From positions 1-50,701 of the forward strand of contig JAQSYE010000022.1 in the NCBI GenBank assembly GCA_029256305.1: 50,701 nucleotides of DNA, given 5' to 3'. The position numbers and the translations under genes were made by a program. The notes under the pieces were generated by a model that was given only the letters and a program-made list of their open reading frames with translations, was not told the DNA's origin and did not search any database. The DNA comes from Lacrimispora sp. GTDB taxonomy: Bacteria > Bacillota > Clostridia > Lachnospirales > Lachnospiraceae. Below are positions 32,989 to 42,187 of the stretch, in pieces. Numbering within the stretch: the first letter of the stretch is position 1; each line of letters begins with the position of its first letter.

Positions 32989-33324
32989 GTGGCAATTGGC
33001 AATTTTTCTGAGCTTTTTAAAAGCTGCATGCCGCTTTTTATTGCATTAGGGGACGAGGTCCGGCTAACGATTATTGAGGTTCTTACCAGCACTGATTCGT
33101 TCCATACGGAAATCCAGGGAATGAATGTGAACGAGATTACGGATAAGACAAACTTATCCCGCCCGGCCATATCTCATCATTTAAAGATTCTAAAGGATGC
33201 AGGCCTTGTTTCCGTCAGGCAGGAAGGAACTGCTAATTATTACTTTCTTACCTTTGGAGAAAGCACAAGAAAGTTATGCAGTCTTGGGCAGTATCTCCAG
33301 AATTTTATGGATCCAATCCAATAA
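32989..33324 (+). CDS. ArsR family winged-helix regulator
   Basis: A 111-residue HTH regulator: FIALGDEVRLTIIEVL near residue 18 opens the ArsR fold, and the recognition helix region is LSRPAISHHLKILKDAGLVSVRQEG near 63-88. The Cys pair of metal-sensing ArsR proteins (ELCVCDL) is absent from alpha-3; two Cys (SCMPL and KLCSL) are far apart, so a metal ligand is not evident. The GTG at 32989 is nine bases after AAAGGAG; the track's start at 32920 overlaps the promoter and is rejected. It is followed by the DUF2508 gene, probably in one transcript. Confidence 0.88.
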   Translation: MAIGNFSELFKSCMPLFIALGDEVRLTIIEVLTSTDSFHTEIQGMNVNEITDKTNLSRPAISHHLKILKDAGLVSVRQEGTANYYFLTFGESTRKLCSLGQYLQNFMDPIQ

Positions 33325-33366
33325 ATTTATGGAGATTCAGGCAATAGATGAATAAAGTTCCAATTT

Positions 33367-33412
33367 CCAGATATACTGAGGTTTATAGGTACCTCGTTAA
33401 TTCGCTATCTGG
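33367..33412 (+). promoter_or_regulatory. Hairpin overlapping the DUF2508 ribosome-binding site
   Basis: CCAGATA (33367-33373) pairs with TATCTGG (33406-33412), enclosing an inner GAGGT/ACCTC hairpin (33378-33395). The 3' arm includes the first two bases of the GGAG ribosome-binding site at 33411-33414, so the structure could limit translation. Confidence 0.4.
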
Positions 33413-33422
33413 AGATGATCAT

Positions 33423-33641
33423 ATGAAAAATTTATTGTTAGGAAAACACTTTTCCCTTACGGAAGAGGAACGGAATTTACGCAAGGAAATTGAACGTTCC
33501 AAAACCGCTATTGATGCAGCAAGAAATCATTTTGAACAGGTCGTTGACCCGACATTAATTGACTGCTATATCTACGAGCTCAATGCCGCACAGCTTCGTT
33601 ACCAGTTTCTTTTGCGCCACTTTAAAAGCCGTGAAGTATAG
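33423..33641 (+). CDS. DUF2508 (YaaL-like) family protein
   Basis: A 72-residue cytosolic helical protein matching the DUF2508/YaaL pattern: EEERNLRKEIERSKTAIDAARNHFEQVVDPTLIDCYIYELNAAQLRYQFLLRHFK. Bacillus yaaL lies between recR and bofA, but neither is present here. The function is unknown. The ATG at 33423 is eight bases after GGAG; the longer track start at 33348 has its GGAG 13 bases away and would translate through the hairpin. Confidence 0.75.
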   Translation: MKNLLLGKHFSLTEEERNLRKEIERSKTAIDAARNHFEQVVDPTLIDCYIYELNAAQLRYQFLLRHFKSREV

Positions 33642-33728
33642 TCAGTCACTAAACCCGCTTTCATACGAACCTGTTGCAATCGTTGCTTCAACCTGTGGAA
33701 TCGTGTACTAAAATGGAGGGGTGAGCAA

Positions 33729-35639
33729 ATGGAAGATTTAACAAATGAATTGGAAACAGGTTTTATTACTGAGCTTGACCGGTATTTGTACAACAACGGC
33801 CGTCATTACGAAATTTATGAAAAACTGGGCGCTCATCCAAAAACATGCAGCGGAAAACAGGGAATGTATTTTGCTGTTTGGGCACCTCATGCCAGTCAGG
33901 TTGGCGTAGTCGGTGATTTCAATGGTTGGAACTCGGACTTAAATCCCATGGTTCCCCTGGCCGACTCGGGAATCTGGGAAGCATTTATACCAGGGGTTGG
34001 CCTGGGACAGCTGTACAAATATGCTGTGACCACATGCAGCGGAAAGATTCTTTTTAAAGCCGATCCCTATGCTTCTTATGCGGAATTTCGCCCCCAAACC
34101 GCATCTATTACTGCAGATTTATCCATATATTCGTGGAAAGATCAGGCGTGGATTGAAAAAAGGGAAGAACAGGATCTGCTATCAGGACCGGTAAGCATTT
34201 ACGAGGTCCACTTAGGATCCTGGAAAAGAAAAAACCGGGAAGATAAGGAAGGCTTTTATACCTACAAAGAAGCCGCTCATGAACTGGCAAAATACATAAA
34301 GAATATGGGTTATACCCACATAGAGCTTTTGGGCATTGCAGAGCACCCTTACGACGGCTCCTGGGGATATCAGGTAACTGGTTATTATGCTCCAACTTCC
34401 CGGTACGGAACACCGGATGAGTTCATGTATTTCGTTGATTACATGCACCAAAATGGAATTGGAGTCATACTTGACTGGGTACCTGCACATTTTCCAAAAG
34501 ATGCTCACGGACTTTCCGAATTTGATGGGGAAGCCTGTTACGAATACGCAGATCCGTGCAAGGGGGAACATCCTGACTGGGGGACGAAAGTTTTTGATTA
34601 CAGTAAATATGAGGTTGATAATTTTCTAATTGCCAATGCTCTCTACTGGGTAGAAAAGTATCATATCGATGGACTGAGAGTGGATGCCGTCGCTTCTATG
34701 CTCTATTTAGACTATGGGAGAAACCATGGTGAATGGGTTAAGAACTGCAACGGAGGAAATGAAAATCTTGAGGCTATCGAGTTCTTTAAGCACTTAAACA
34801 GTGTGATGAAGGAACGGGGAAAAGGTGCTGTTGTGATTGCAGAAGAGTCCACTGCCTGGCCTAAGGTGACGGATCAGCCAGAAAATTCAGGGCTTGGTTT
34901 TACTTTTAAGTGGAATATGGGCTGGATGCATGATTTTCTGGAATACATGAAGCTGGATCCCTATTTTAGAAAGTATAATCATCATAAAATGACCTTTGGA
35001 ATTACATATTTTACCAGTGAAAGCTATATACTTGTATTATCCCATGATGAAGTGGTTCATTTAAAAGGTTCCATGATAAGCAAAATGCCCGGACTTCTTG
35101 AGGATAAGTTTTCTAATTTAAAGCTTGGTTATTCCTTCATGCTTGGACATCCCGGCAAGAAGCTGCTTTTTATGGGACAGGATTTTGGGCAATACCATGA
35201 ATGGGATGAAAAAGACTCCCTGGACTGGTATCTGGCCAAAGAACCTCTTGGAGAAAATCTGCAAAATTATGTCAGAGATCTTCTACACCTATACCGAAAA
35301 TTTCCTGCACTTTATAATAATGACTATGATCAGGATGGATTCTCCTGGATCAATGCCAATGATAGCGAACATAGTATTTTCAGTTTTATCCGGCATGGAA
35401 AGGACGCACAAAACAGCCTGCTGTTTGTTCTGAACTTTACCCCTGTGAATCGACCTGAGTACCGCGTGGGCGTACCGAAACAGGGGAAATACACCCTTGT
35501 TCTTGATTCATCACAAGGTCTGTATGAGAAAGAAAACTCAGCTCTGGTTTATAAATCTGAAAAGGCTCCATGGGATGGTCAGGACTATTCCATTGCTTAT
35601 CCGCTTCCCGCTTATGGCGTCGCCATATTTTGTTTTTGA
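33729..35639 (+). CDS. glgB: 1,4-alpha-glucan branching enzyme
   Basis: A 636-residue GH13 enzyme that makes alpha-1,6 branches in glycogen. The N-terminal CBM48-like domain (GMYFAVWAPHASQVGVVGDFNGW) spans about 35-130. Catalytic motifs are HFPKDAHGL near 257, the nucleophile in LRVDAVASML near 320, the acid in VIAEESTAW near 373, and LSHDEVVH near 438. GGAGG precedes the ATG. It stands apart from the glgC-glgD operon about 5.4 kb downstream on the other strand; glycogen synthase and phosphorylase genes are not in the window. Confidence 0.96.
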   Translation: MEDLTNELETGFITELDRYLYNNGRHYEIYEKLGAHPKTCSGKQGMYFAVWAPHASQVGVVGDFNGWNSDLNPMVPLADSGIWEAFIPGVGLGQLYKYAVTTCSGKILFKADPYASYAEFRPQTASITADLSIYSWKDQAWIEKREEQDLLSGPVSIYEVHLGSWKRKNREDKEGFYTYKEAAHELAKYIKNMGYTHIELLGIAEHPYDGSWGYQVTGYYAPTSRYGTPDEFMYFVDYMHQNGIGVILDWVPAHFPKDAHGLSEFDGEACYEYADPCKGEHPDWGTKVFDYSKYEVDNFLIANALYWVEKYHIDGLRVDAVASMLYLDYGRNHGEWVKNCNGGNENLEAIEFFKHLNSVMKERGKGAVVIAEESTAWPKVTDQPENSGLGFTFKWNMGWMHDFLEYMKLDPYFRKYNHHKMTFGITYFTSESYILVLSHDEVVHLKGSMISKMPGLLEDKFSNLKLGYSFMLGHPGKKLLFMGQDFGQYHEWDEKDSLDWYLAKEPLGENLQNYVRDLLHLYRKFPALYNNDYDQDGFSWINANDSEHSIFSFIRHGKDAQNSLLFVLNFTPVNRPEYRVGVPKQGKYTLVLDSSQGLYEKENSALVYKSEKAPWDGQDYSIAYPLPAYGVAIFCF

Positions 35640-35768
35640 TTTGCTAATTATTTAGTTATTTATTCCATATATTTCTATAAATTGCTATACTTCTTGGTTA
35701 TTTTGTAGTAAAATATAGATATAAAATTACATAATGTGCTAGACTCAAAGACGGAAGGAGAAGTTCAT

Positions 35769-36518
35769 ATGGCAGCAGAATTAATTGCTACAACAGCAAC
35801 AAAGAAGGTCTTTCACGATGGTGGGAAGGCAATCAAGGTTTTTAACGCCGAGTTTCCAAAGGCTGAAGTCTTAAATGAAGCACTGATCAGCGCCAGAGTC
35901 GAAGAAATCGGCGGCGTTAATGTTCCAAGAGTACTGGAAGTCGGTGTTTTTAATAACCAGTGGTCCATTACCTTTGATTTTATTGAAGGCAAAACCCTCC
36001 AGCAGCTTATGGATGAGCAGCCTGAAAAATTGCCTGAATATATGGAACAGATGGTTAATCTTCATCTGAATGTCATGTCTAAGCATTGTCCCCATTTAAA
36101 TAAGCTGAAGGATAAGATATCCAAACAGATCCAGGACATTGAAGAACTAGGTGACGTAACAAGGTATGACATGCGCACTCAGCTTGACAGCATGCCAAAA
36201 CACACCAAGCTCTGCCATGGCGATTTTAACCCCTCCAATATTATTGTAAAGGACGACGGCACTATGTATGTTCTGGATTGGGTACATGCCACTCAGGGCA
36301 ATGCCAGTGCAGATGTTGCAAGAACATACCTGCTGTTCTGTCTGCAGGATCAGAATAAGGCAGATATGTACATGAACCTGTTCTGTAAGAAGACCGGAAC
36401 TGCTAAAAAGTATGTTCAGTCATGGCTTCCCATTGTTGCAGCTGCCCAGCTTTCCAAAAAACGGCCGGAAGAAGCAGATCTTCTGAATAAATGGGCCGGA
36501 GTCTGTGATTATCAGTAA
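35769..36518 (+). CDS. Phosphotransferase family protein (APH/choline-kinase fold)
   Basis: A 249-residue kinase-fold protein. The catalytic loop is LCHGDFNPSNIIV near residue 152 and the metal-binding segment is YVLDWVHAT near 173, both typical of the aminoglycoside phosphotransferase/choline kinase superfamily; FDFIEGKTL near 68 is the hinge. The substrate is unknown and resistance should not be assumed. The start at 35769 (MAAELIA) is nine bases after AAGGAG; the track's 35736 start is rejected. It forms a single-gene unit with a strong terminator. Confidence 0.85.
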   Translation: MAAELIATTATKKVFHDGGKAIKVFNAEFPKAEVLNEALISARVEEIGGVNVPRVLEVGVFNNQWSITFDFIEGKTLQQLMDEQPEKLPEYMEQMVNLHLNVMSKHCPHLNKLKDKISKQIQDIEELGDVTRYDMRTQLDSMPKHTKLCHGDFNPSNIIVKDDGTMYVLDWVHATQGNASADVARTYLLFCLQDQNKADMYMNLFCKKTGTAKKYVQSWLPIVAAAQLSKKRPEEADLLNKWAGVCDYQ

Positions 36519-36530
36519 TGGATATTTGAA

Positions 36531-36565
36531 AGGGAACGGACATTAATCAGTCCGCTCCCTTTTTT
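36531..36565 (+). terminator. Intrinsic terminator after the phosphotransferase gene
   Basis: GGGAACGGAC and GTCCGCTCCC form a ten-base stem with one mismatch around ATTAATCA, followed by six T residues. It overlaps the end of the convergent ABC gene and may act in both directions. Confidence 0.85.
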
Positions 36566-38321
36566 AAGAATCATATTGTGCCATGACCATTTCATAATAT
36601 CTGCCCTGTTTTTTCATCAGACTCTGATGCGTTCCCTGTTCCGCAACTCCCCCCTGATGTATCACCGCTATCAGATCCGCATCCTGAATGGTAGAAAGAC
36701 GGTGTGCAATAACAAAACAGGTTTTTCCAGCCATCAGGCGGCGCATGGCCTGCTGAATTCGAATTTCAGTTCTTGTGTCCACATTGGATGTCGCTTCATC
36801 CAGAATTAGTATTTTACAGTCCAGCAGCATGGCTCTCGCAATGGTTAAAAGCTGCTTCTGACCCTTAGAGATGTTTGTGCCGTCTTCTTTTAAGACGGTA
36901 TCATAACCTTCCGGCAGCTGTTCAATGAAGGAATGAATCCGTGCATCTTTTGCCGCCTCCACAACTTCTTCCAACGTTGTATTTTCTCTGCCATAAGCCA
37001 GATTTTCATAGATCGTTCCCTGAAAAAGCCAGGTTTCCTGTAACACCATGGCAAAAGCCTTTCTGAGGCTTTCCCTTGTCAAATCTCTTATATCCAGACC
37101 ATCAATCAGAATTTTTCCGCCATTCACCTCATAAAAACGCATCAGTAGATTTATAATTGTTGTTTTCCCTGCTCCGGTGGGACCTACAATTGCAATCAAC
37201 TTTCCAGGATCTGCTTTTAAGGATAAATCCTGTAGTATGGGCTTTCCATTCTCGTATCCAAAATTCACATGAGAGAACTCAACGCAGCCTTTGACCGGGT
37301 GGTTGAAGTCAGAGAGTACTACCGCATCTTTTCTGTCTTCCTGCTCCTTAATCTCATCCATAAGTTTAAATACACGCTCTGCTGCGGCAAGCGCCGACTG
37401 AAGATCGTTCATGATATTTGCAGCCTCATTGATAGGACCAGAAAACTTTCTTGAATAAAGAACAAACGAGGAGATCTGGCCCACTGACATGGAGCCGGTC
37501 AGAAAAAGGAATGCTCCAAATACACTAATTAAGGTTAGTGACAGATTGTTAATGAAATTCACCATTGGGCCTGTCATGCTTCCGTAATATTCTGATTTAT
37601 AATAGCTTTCCACCGCCTCTTTGTTCATAATGGAGAATTTGCGGATCACTTCTTCTTCCTCACAATAGGCTTTAATGGTCTTCTGCCCCGTCACCTTTTC
37701 TTCTACAAAGCCATTGAGCGCTCCAAGGCTTCTCGCACGCGCACGAAAGAGAGGCCTTGTGCGGCTTGTGATAAATCTGGTCATTATGCCTGATAAGGGT
37801 ACCGTTATTGCAAATACCAGCACAAGTCTAGGCGAGATAATCACCATCATATAGAGGGCTCCCACGACTGTCACCAGGGTGGAAAGAATCTGAATTAAAT
37901 CACTGGACAGAGATTCATTCACAGTGTCGATATCATAAGATATGCGGCTTATAATATCCCCGGTCTGGTGGGTATCATAATATTCTGCGGGAAGGCTCAG
38001 CATTCGCTCGAACACGTCTTTACGCATCTGGTATACCACCTTGCGGCTGATTGTGATCATCAATACAGACAAGACATAAGACAAGACCGATGATGCCAGA
38101 TAGAACACTGCCATAAGACCTGCGTATTGAAACACACGTGAGAAATTCACGCCCCCCTTTCCAGGTTCTATGGCATCTATGGCATAACCCGAAAGCAAAG
38201 GTCCTAAAAGTGCCAGCAGATTGCTGACTATTGTCATGAGTAATGCTAGAAGGAGCAAAAACCGGTACTTCATTAGATAAGGCATCAAACGTTTTATAGT
38301 ACTTTTTTGTAAGTTCTTCAT
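36564..38321 (-). CDS. Heterodimeric ABC exporter half-transporter, canonical Walker B
   Basis: A 585-residue fused permease-ATPase with six N-terminal spans and a C-terminal nucleotide-binding domain, of the BmrA/TM288 multidrug exporter type. Motifs are Walker A GPTGAGKTT near 370, the signature ISKGQKQL near 470 (deviating from LSGGQ), Walker B ILILDEATSNVD with catalytic Glu, and the H-loop IAHRLSTI. It overlaps the upstream half-transporter by four bases (ATGA), with GGAGG before its ATG. The two form one exporter; the substrate is unknown. Confidence 0.93.
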   Translation of the reverse strand: MKNLQKSTIKRLMPYLMKYRFLLLLALLMTIVSNLLALLGPLLSGYAIDAIEPGKGGVNFSRVFQYAGLMAVFYLASSVLSYVLSVLMITISRKVVYQMRKDVFERMLSLPAEYYDTHQTGDIISRISYDIDTVNESLSSDLIQILSTLVTVVGALYMMVIISPRLVLVFAITVPLSGIMTRFITSRTRPLFRARARSLGALNGFVEEKVTGQKTIKAYCEEEEVIRKFSIMNKEAVESYYKSEYYGSMTGPMVNFINNLSLTLISVFGAFLFLTGSMSVGQISSFVLYSRKFSGPINEAANIMNDLQSALAAAERVFKLMDEIKEQEDRKDAVVLSDFNHPVKGCVEFSHVNFGYENGKPILQDLSLKADPGKLIAIVGPTGAGKTTIINLLMRFYEVNGGKILIDGLDIRDLTRESLRKAFAMVLQETWLFQGTIYENLAYGRENTTLEEVVEAAKDARIHSFIEQLPEGYDTVLKEDGTNISKGQKQLLTIARAMLLDCKILILDEATSNVDTRTEIRIQQAMRRLMAGKTCFVIAHRLSTIQDADLIAVIHQGGVAEQGTHQSLMKKQGRYYEMVMAQYDS

Positions 38322-40051
38322 CCGTTCCTCCTTCTTTCTGCTCCCATTTGAGAAATAACTATTTCCCGATAGCCTTCACAAGTTTCCATCAATTCTTCAT
38401 GAGTTCCCCGGCCAATAACAGCCCCCTCTTCCATTACCAGAATCTGATTTAGGTTCCTGACAGAACTCACCCTCTGGGCGATAAATATGCAGGTAGTATG
38501 GGGGAAATTCTCCCTTAGTTCTCTTCTGAGCTGAGAATCAGTTTTGTAGTCCAGAGCACTGGAAGAATCATCAAGGATCAAAATCTCTGGATGCGCAGCC
38601 AGGGCTCTGGCTATGAGGATTCTCTGCTTCTGGCCTCCGCTTAAATTTGCACCGCGAATATTTAAGGATTCTAAGATACCGCCTTTTTCCCCGATAAATT
38701 CAAGTGCCTTTGCAAAGCCTGCTGCATCAACTGCTTCCTGCTTAGAAATATTTCGCCCCATTCGTATGTTTTCCAATATGGATTCTTCAAATATTACATC
38801 ATTTTGAAAAACAGTCCCGAATCTGGATCTTAAATCTTTAAGACTCATGGTGCGGATATCCCGTCCATTAATACGAATTGTCCCCTCATCCGGATCATAA
38901 TATCTCATAAGAAGATTGATGACTGAAGATTTTCCCGAGCCGGTCGCCCCTATAATGCCCAGCGTTTCTCCTTTTTCCATATGAAACGTAATATCTCTTA
39001 AATGATTTCCAGTTCCGTCATAAGAAAAGGATACATGATTAAATTCCAGAAATGAAGTTTCTTTTTCCACCTCTTTATAAGCCTGCGTCAACTGAAAAGA
39101 TGCCTCATCTTCACCCTCCAGAACTCTGTCGATCCGTTCTGCAGATGCCGTTGCCTTTGATATAATAACGAACATTCTGGAAATGGACATCAGTGCATTT
39201 AAAATAATTGTAAAGTAAGTCATAAATGCCAATATGGTGCCGACTTTGGAAAGCCCCTCATTGACCCGGTATGCCCCTGCCACTACCACGCATACCAATC
39301 CCATATTGAGAAATAGGTTCATAACTGGGTTTATTATGGCTGTCGTAACCGTCGCACGTTTTTCCCAGTCCACCACCTCACGATTGCTTTTATCAAACCG
39401 TTTTTGCTCGAAGTCCTCTTTAGAAAGTGCTTTAATCACACGGATCCCGGCTATGTCCTCCCGAATAAGCCGTACAAATCCATCCACCTTTTCCTGCAGC
39501 TGAGTAAACAGAGGAATACTCTTTCTTGAAACAACGATAACCACTGCTGTCAAAAGGGGAAGAACTGCTAAAAGAATGCAGGCCAGAACAGGGTCAAGCA
39601 AAAGAGTCATGACAATTCCGCCTACCAGTAAAATAGGTGCCCGCACTCCAAGCCTCTGAATTCTACCAATCATTTGATGAACATTATAAGTATCGCTGGT
39701 AAGTCTGGAGATCAGAGATGGTTTGGTTATCTCATCTGCCTGACGGTTTGAAAGAATCATTACCTTACGGAATAAATCCTCACGTATGGTAAAGATGGAG
39801 TCGCTAGCCACTCTCGATGCCATGCGGTTTGCAATGATACTTAATATCACCGCCAGCAGGGAACACACAAACATAAATATTCCCCACAGAAAAATCTCCT
39901 CCTTCTTTCCTGCCGGAATCACCACATCAATCATGCGGGCCAGAGTCCAGGGAAGAAAAAGATCCATTAGCGTTCCAGAAAATTTAATGAAAAAGCCCAC
40001 TGTCATCCGAAGATAATAGGGCTTTAAATAATATGTTATAATTCGTTTCAT
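38318..40051 (-). CDS. Heterodimeric ABC exporter half-transporter, degenerate site
   Basis: A 577-residue fused permease-ATPase pairing with the next gene. Walker A GATGSGKSS and signature LSGGQKQR are canonical, but Walker B reads ILILDDSSSALD (Asp instead of catalytic Glu) and the H-loop reads IAQRVSSVR (Gln instead of His). Known heterodimeric exporters such as TM287/TM288 show the same asymmetry, one subunit carrying the inactive ATP site. It overlaps the DUF3783 gene stop by four bases, indicating coupling. Confidence 0.93.
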   Translation of the reverse strand: MKRIITYYLKPYYLRMTVGFFIKFSGTLMDLFLPWTLARMIDVVIPAGKKEEIFLWGIFMFVCSLLAVILSIIANRMASRVASDSIFTIREDLFRKVMILSNRQADEITKPSLISRLTSDTYNVHQMIGRIQRLGVRAPILLVGGIVMTLLLDPVLACILLAVLPLLTAVVIVVSRKSIPLFTQLQEKVDGFVRLIREDIAGIRVIKALSKEDFEQKRFDKSNREVVDWEKRATVTTAIINPVMNLFLNMGLVCVVVAGAYRVNEGLSKVGTILAFMTYFTIILNALMSISRMFVIISKATASAERIDRVLEGEDEASFQLTQAYKEVEKETSFLEFNHVSFSYDGTGNHLRDITFHMEKGETLGIIGATGSGKSSVINLLMRYYDPDEGTIRINGRDIRTMSLKDLRSRFGTVFQNDVIFEESILENIRMGRNISKQEAVDAAGFAKALEFIGEKGGILESLNIRGANLSGGQKQRILIARALAAHPEILILDDSSSALDYKTDSQLRRELRENFPHTTCIFIAQRVSSVRNLNQILVMEEGAVIGRGTHEELMETCEGYREIVISQMGAERRRNG

Positions 40052-40458
40052 GACTCTTCTTTACCTGACATCGTCTCATGCTCTTTTTTTAGTTCCTGAT
40101 ACAAATCATAGAAATTCCATTTTGAGTTGGTATCTGTTATTACAGCCTTTAAGGCTATTTTTGATACCCCTGACCGCTTCAAACCTATCAGAAGCTCATC
40201 AATCCGTCTGTTGGAAAAATTCTTCATTACCAGAATTTCTTCTTCCACTTCCGGGCATTCTGACACAGGCAGTTCCCTGAATCCCTCAATACCAGCCAGA
40301 TAGCCGATTGTCTGGCCCGTCTGGTCCGGTGTAATATTTTTAATGCGGATTCCCATTCGAACCAAAACTGATTTTAGCATGGCAATTCTGGTATTGTTTC
40401 CTTTCTGGCTGTCCTTTTCCGGACAATAATATAATACCATTTCTTTCTTTCCTGTCAT
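40048..40458 (-). CDS. DUF3783 family protein
   Basis: A 136-residue cytosolic protein of the DUF3783 type: EEILVMKNFSNRRIDELLIGLKRSG, then IALKAVITDTNSKWNFYDLYQELKKEHE. The function is unknown. It is translationally coupled to the exporter genes by ATGA overlap, so it may regulate or assist them, though DUF3783 genes also occur without exporters. GGAGGAG lies upstream of the ATG, directly after a small hairpin. Confidence 0.8.
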   Translation of the reverse strand: MTGKKEMVLYYCPEKDSQKGNNTRIAMLKSVLVRMGIRIKNITPDQTGQTIGYLAGIEGFRELPVSECPEVEEEILVMKNFSNRRIDELLIGLKRSGVSKIALKAVITDTNSKWNFYDLYQELKKEHETMSGKEES

Positions 40459-40472
40459 TTTGTCTCCTCCTG

Positions 40473-40488
40473 CTGCTACCTATAGCAG
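40473..40488 (-). promoter_or_regulatory. Hairpin abutting the DUF3783 ribosome-binding site
   Basis: On the minus strand CTGCTA-TAGG-TAGCAG is a perfect six-base stem, followed directly by CAGGAGGAG, the ribosome-binding site of the DUF3783 gene. It lies between the 35-codon leader ORF and that gene. Confidence 0.45.
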
Positions 40489-40500
40489 TTGTATTCGAAA

Positions 40501-40608
40501 TTATTTGCCGTCTAATATGCTGAAATAGAAAGTTGTAAACACCGCGGAAAGTTCCATATCCGGATTATGAAGAATTGTGCAACCTAAAAATCCTATTTTG
40601 ATAGTCAT
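40501..40608 (-). CDS. 35-codon leader ORF of the DUF3783-exporter operon
   Basis: This ORF is missing from the track. It begins at ATG 40608-40606, seven bases after an AAAGGCGG ribosome-binding site and about 28 bases after the predicted transcript start, and encodes MTIKIGFLGCTILHNPDMEL ending in SILDGK. No domain is recognisable. Its stop lies 42 bases before the DUF3783 start, with a hairpin between. It may be a regulatory leader peptide or a small protein; coding status rests on promoter and ribosome-binding-site placement only. Confidence 0.5.
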   Translation of the reverse strand: MTIKIGFLGCTILHNPDMELSAVFTTFYFSILDGK

Positions 40609-40642
40609 AACTGATCCGCCTTTCCCAAAATCATTACTTTCT

Positions 40643-40671
40643 ATTATAGTTTACAAGAACACTGGTGTAAA
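40643..40671 (-). promoter_or_regulatory. Promoter of the DUF3783-exporter operon
   Basis: On the minus strand TTTACA (complement of 40666-40671) and TATAAT (complement of 40643-40648) are 17 bases apart; transcription would start near 40636, upstream of the 35-codon ORF. Confidence 0.7.
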
Positions 40672-40694
40672 TCCTGTATTCCAATGATTTTATG

Positions 40695-40734
40695 CAAAAA
40701 AAATCCGCAGCCAGAGAATAACCAGTCTGCGGAT
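40695..40734 (-). terminator. Terminator after spoVG
   Basis: ATCCGCAG and CTGCGGAT form an eight-base stem followed on the minus strand by a run of eight T residues, 18 bases beyond the spoVG stop. Confidence 0.85.
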
Positions 40735-40751
40735 TAAACTTATATAGTTAC

Positions 40752-41039
40752 TTAAGCAAATGCTGCTACGGCCTCCGGCATCTCAAGAGCCGTGGTCTCA
40801 TACTTATCCAAAATTACTTTCTGGATCATATCCCGGGTTCCGGAATTAATGGGATGTGCGATATCCCGGTACTCCCCGTCTGCAGCCTTGCGGCTTGGCA
40901 TGGCAATAAATAAGCCTTTCTCTCCTTCAATTACCTTAATATCATGAATCACAAATTCATTGTCCAATGTTATGGATACAATAGCTTTCATCTTACCCTC
41001 TTTTTCGATGCGTCTAACTCTTACGTCTGTAATCTGCAT
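40752..41039 (-). CDS. spoVG: Septation/sporulation regulator SpoVG
   Basis: A 95-residue small nucleic-acid-binding regulator, involved in asymmetric septation in Bacillus and in global regulation elsewhere. The conserved sequence is clear: [44 protein letters not shown] and [10 protein letters not shown]. The start at 41039 has AAGGGG eight bases upstream; the track's N-terminal extension reads back into glgD and is rejected. It follows glgD by 26 bases and is probably transcribed with glgC-glgD. Confidence 0.96.
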   Translation of the reverse strand: MQITDVRVRRIEKEGKMKAIVSITLDNEFVIHDIKVIEGEKGLFIAMPSRKAADGEYRDIAHPINSGTRDMIQKVILDKYETTALEMPEAVAAFA

Positions 41040-41065
41040 GTTAAAGCCCCTTCCCGTCACATTTC

Positions 41066-42187
41066 CTATAATGTGTATCTCTCGTTTTTTTCTATGACAA
41101 TTTTTATATTGTCTGGCGTCCCTATATAGGTGGTATTGGCCCGGATCGTATCCCGGCTTTCCACGATACAATTTTCTATTACTGTATTGTCGCCTATATA
41201 AACATCATTTAAAATGATGGAATTCCTGATGACACAGTTGTTGCCAATATATGCTTTTTTGAATAAAACGGAGTTTTCTACTACCCCATTGACAATACTG
41301 CCGCTGGATATCAGGCTGTTTCTCACAGCAGCTCCAGGGTTGTACTTGGCTGGTGGCAGATCATCAATCTTAGAATAAACATCCGGATACTGCCGGAAGA
41401 AATAATCTCTGACCTCCGGTTTTAAAAAGTCCATATTGGTTGTATAATAGGACTCCACTGAGGCAATGTTTCTCCAGTATGTATCCATACGATAGGCATA
41501 GATTCTCTTAAGATTCCGATAGCGGACGAGAATGTCACTAACAAAATCATAACGGTCCTCCATTGCACACCGTTCAATTAGCTCAATCAGCTGGCGTCTG
41601 CGAATTACATAAATTCCGCAGGAGACTGTGTTAGAAGAAGCAACCATGGGTTTTTCTTCAAAATCTGTAATTCTTCCGTCGTCATTGGTTTTCACAATAC
41701 CAAAGCGGGTAGTGTCCTCCCCTGCCGGAAGTTCCGTACAGACAACGGTGATATCAGCCTTCTTTTCAATATGATATTCCAGGACTTTTCCATAATCCAG
41801 CTTATAGATTCCATCTCCTGCAGCTATGACCACATATGGCTCATGGCTGTTTTTTAAGAATATCAGATTCTGAAAAAGGGCGTCGGCAGTTCCCCGATAC
41901 CAGTCGCTGCTTTCTGCAGTAATCGTGGGTGTAAATACAACCAGTCCTCCCTGCTTTCTTCCGAAATCCCACCACTTGGATGAGCTTAAATGCAGATGAA
42001 GAGATCTGGAATTATATTGGGTTAAAACTGCCACATTCTGTATATGGGAGTTTGTCATATTACTGAGTGCAAAATCAATACTACGGTAGTTCCCTGCAAT
42101 GGGCATGGCGGCGATGGCCCTTTTACTGGATAATTCCCTCATTCTTTTGCTGTTTCCGCCTGCTAATACAATTCCTATGGCTCTCAT
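41066..42187 (-). CDS. glgD: GlgD-type glucose-1-phosphate adenylyltransferase subunit
   Basis: A 373-residue NDP-sugar pyrophosphorylase homologue that in Firmicutes pairs with GlgC to make ADP-glucose for glycogen. The N-terminal domain starts [20 protein letters not shown] and includes [11 protein letters not shown] near 32 and [12 protein letters not shown] near 100; the C-terminal part (about 290-373) is a left-handed beta-helix of hexapeptide repeats. GlgD proteins are usually poorly active alone and modulate GlgC. It overlaps the glgC stop by four bases (ATGA). Because glgC is broken here, GlgD may be without its catalytic partner. Confidence 0.93.
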   Translation of the reverse strand: MRAIGIVLAGGNSKRMRELSSKRAIAAMPIAGNYRSIDFALSNMTNSHIQNVAVLTQYNSRSLHLHLSSSKWWDFGRKQGGLVVFTPTITAESSDWYRGTADALFQNLIFLKNSHEPYVVIAAGDGIYKLDYGKVLEYHIEKKADITVVCTELPAGEDTTRFGIVKTNDDGRITDFEEKPMVASSNTVSCGIYVIRRRQLIELIERCAMEDRYDFVSDILVRYRNLKRIYAYRMDTYWRNIASVESYYTTNMDFLKPEVRDYFFRQYPDVYSKIDDLPPAKYNPGAAVRNSLISSGSIVNGVVENSVLFKKAYIGNNCVIRNSIILNDVYIGDNTVIENCIVESRDTIRANTTYIGTPDNIKIVIEKNERYTL

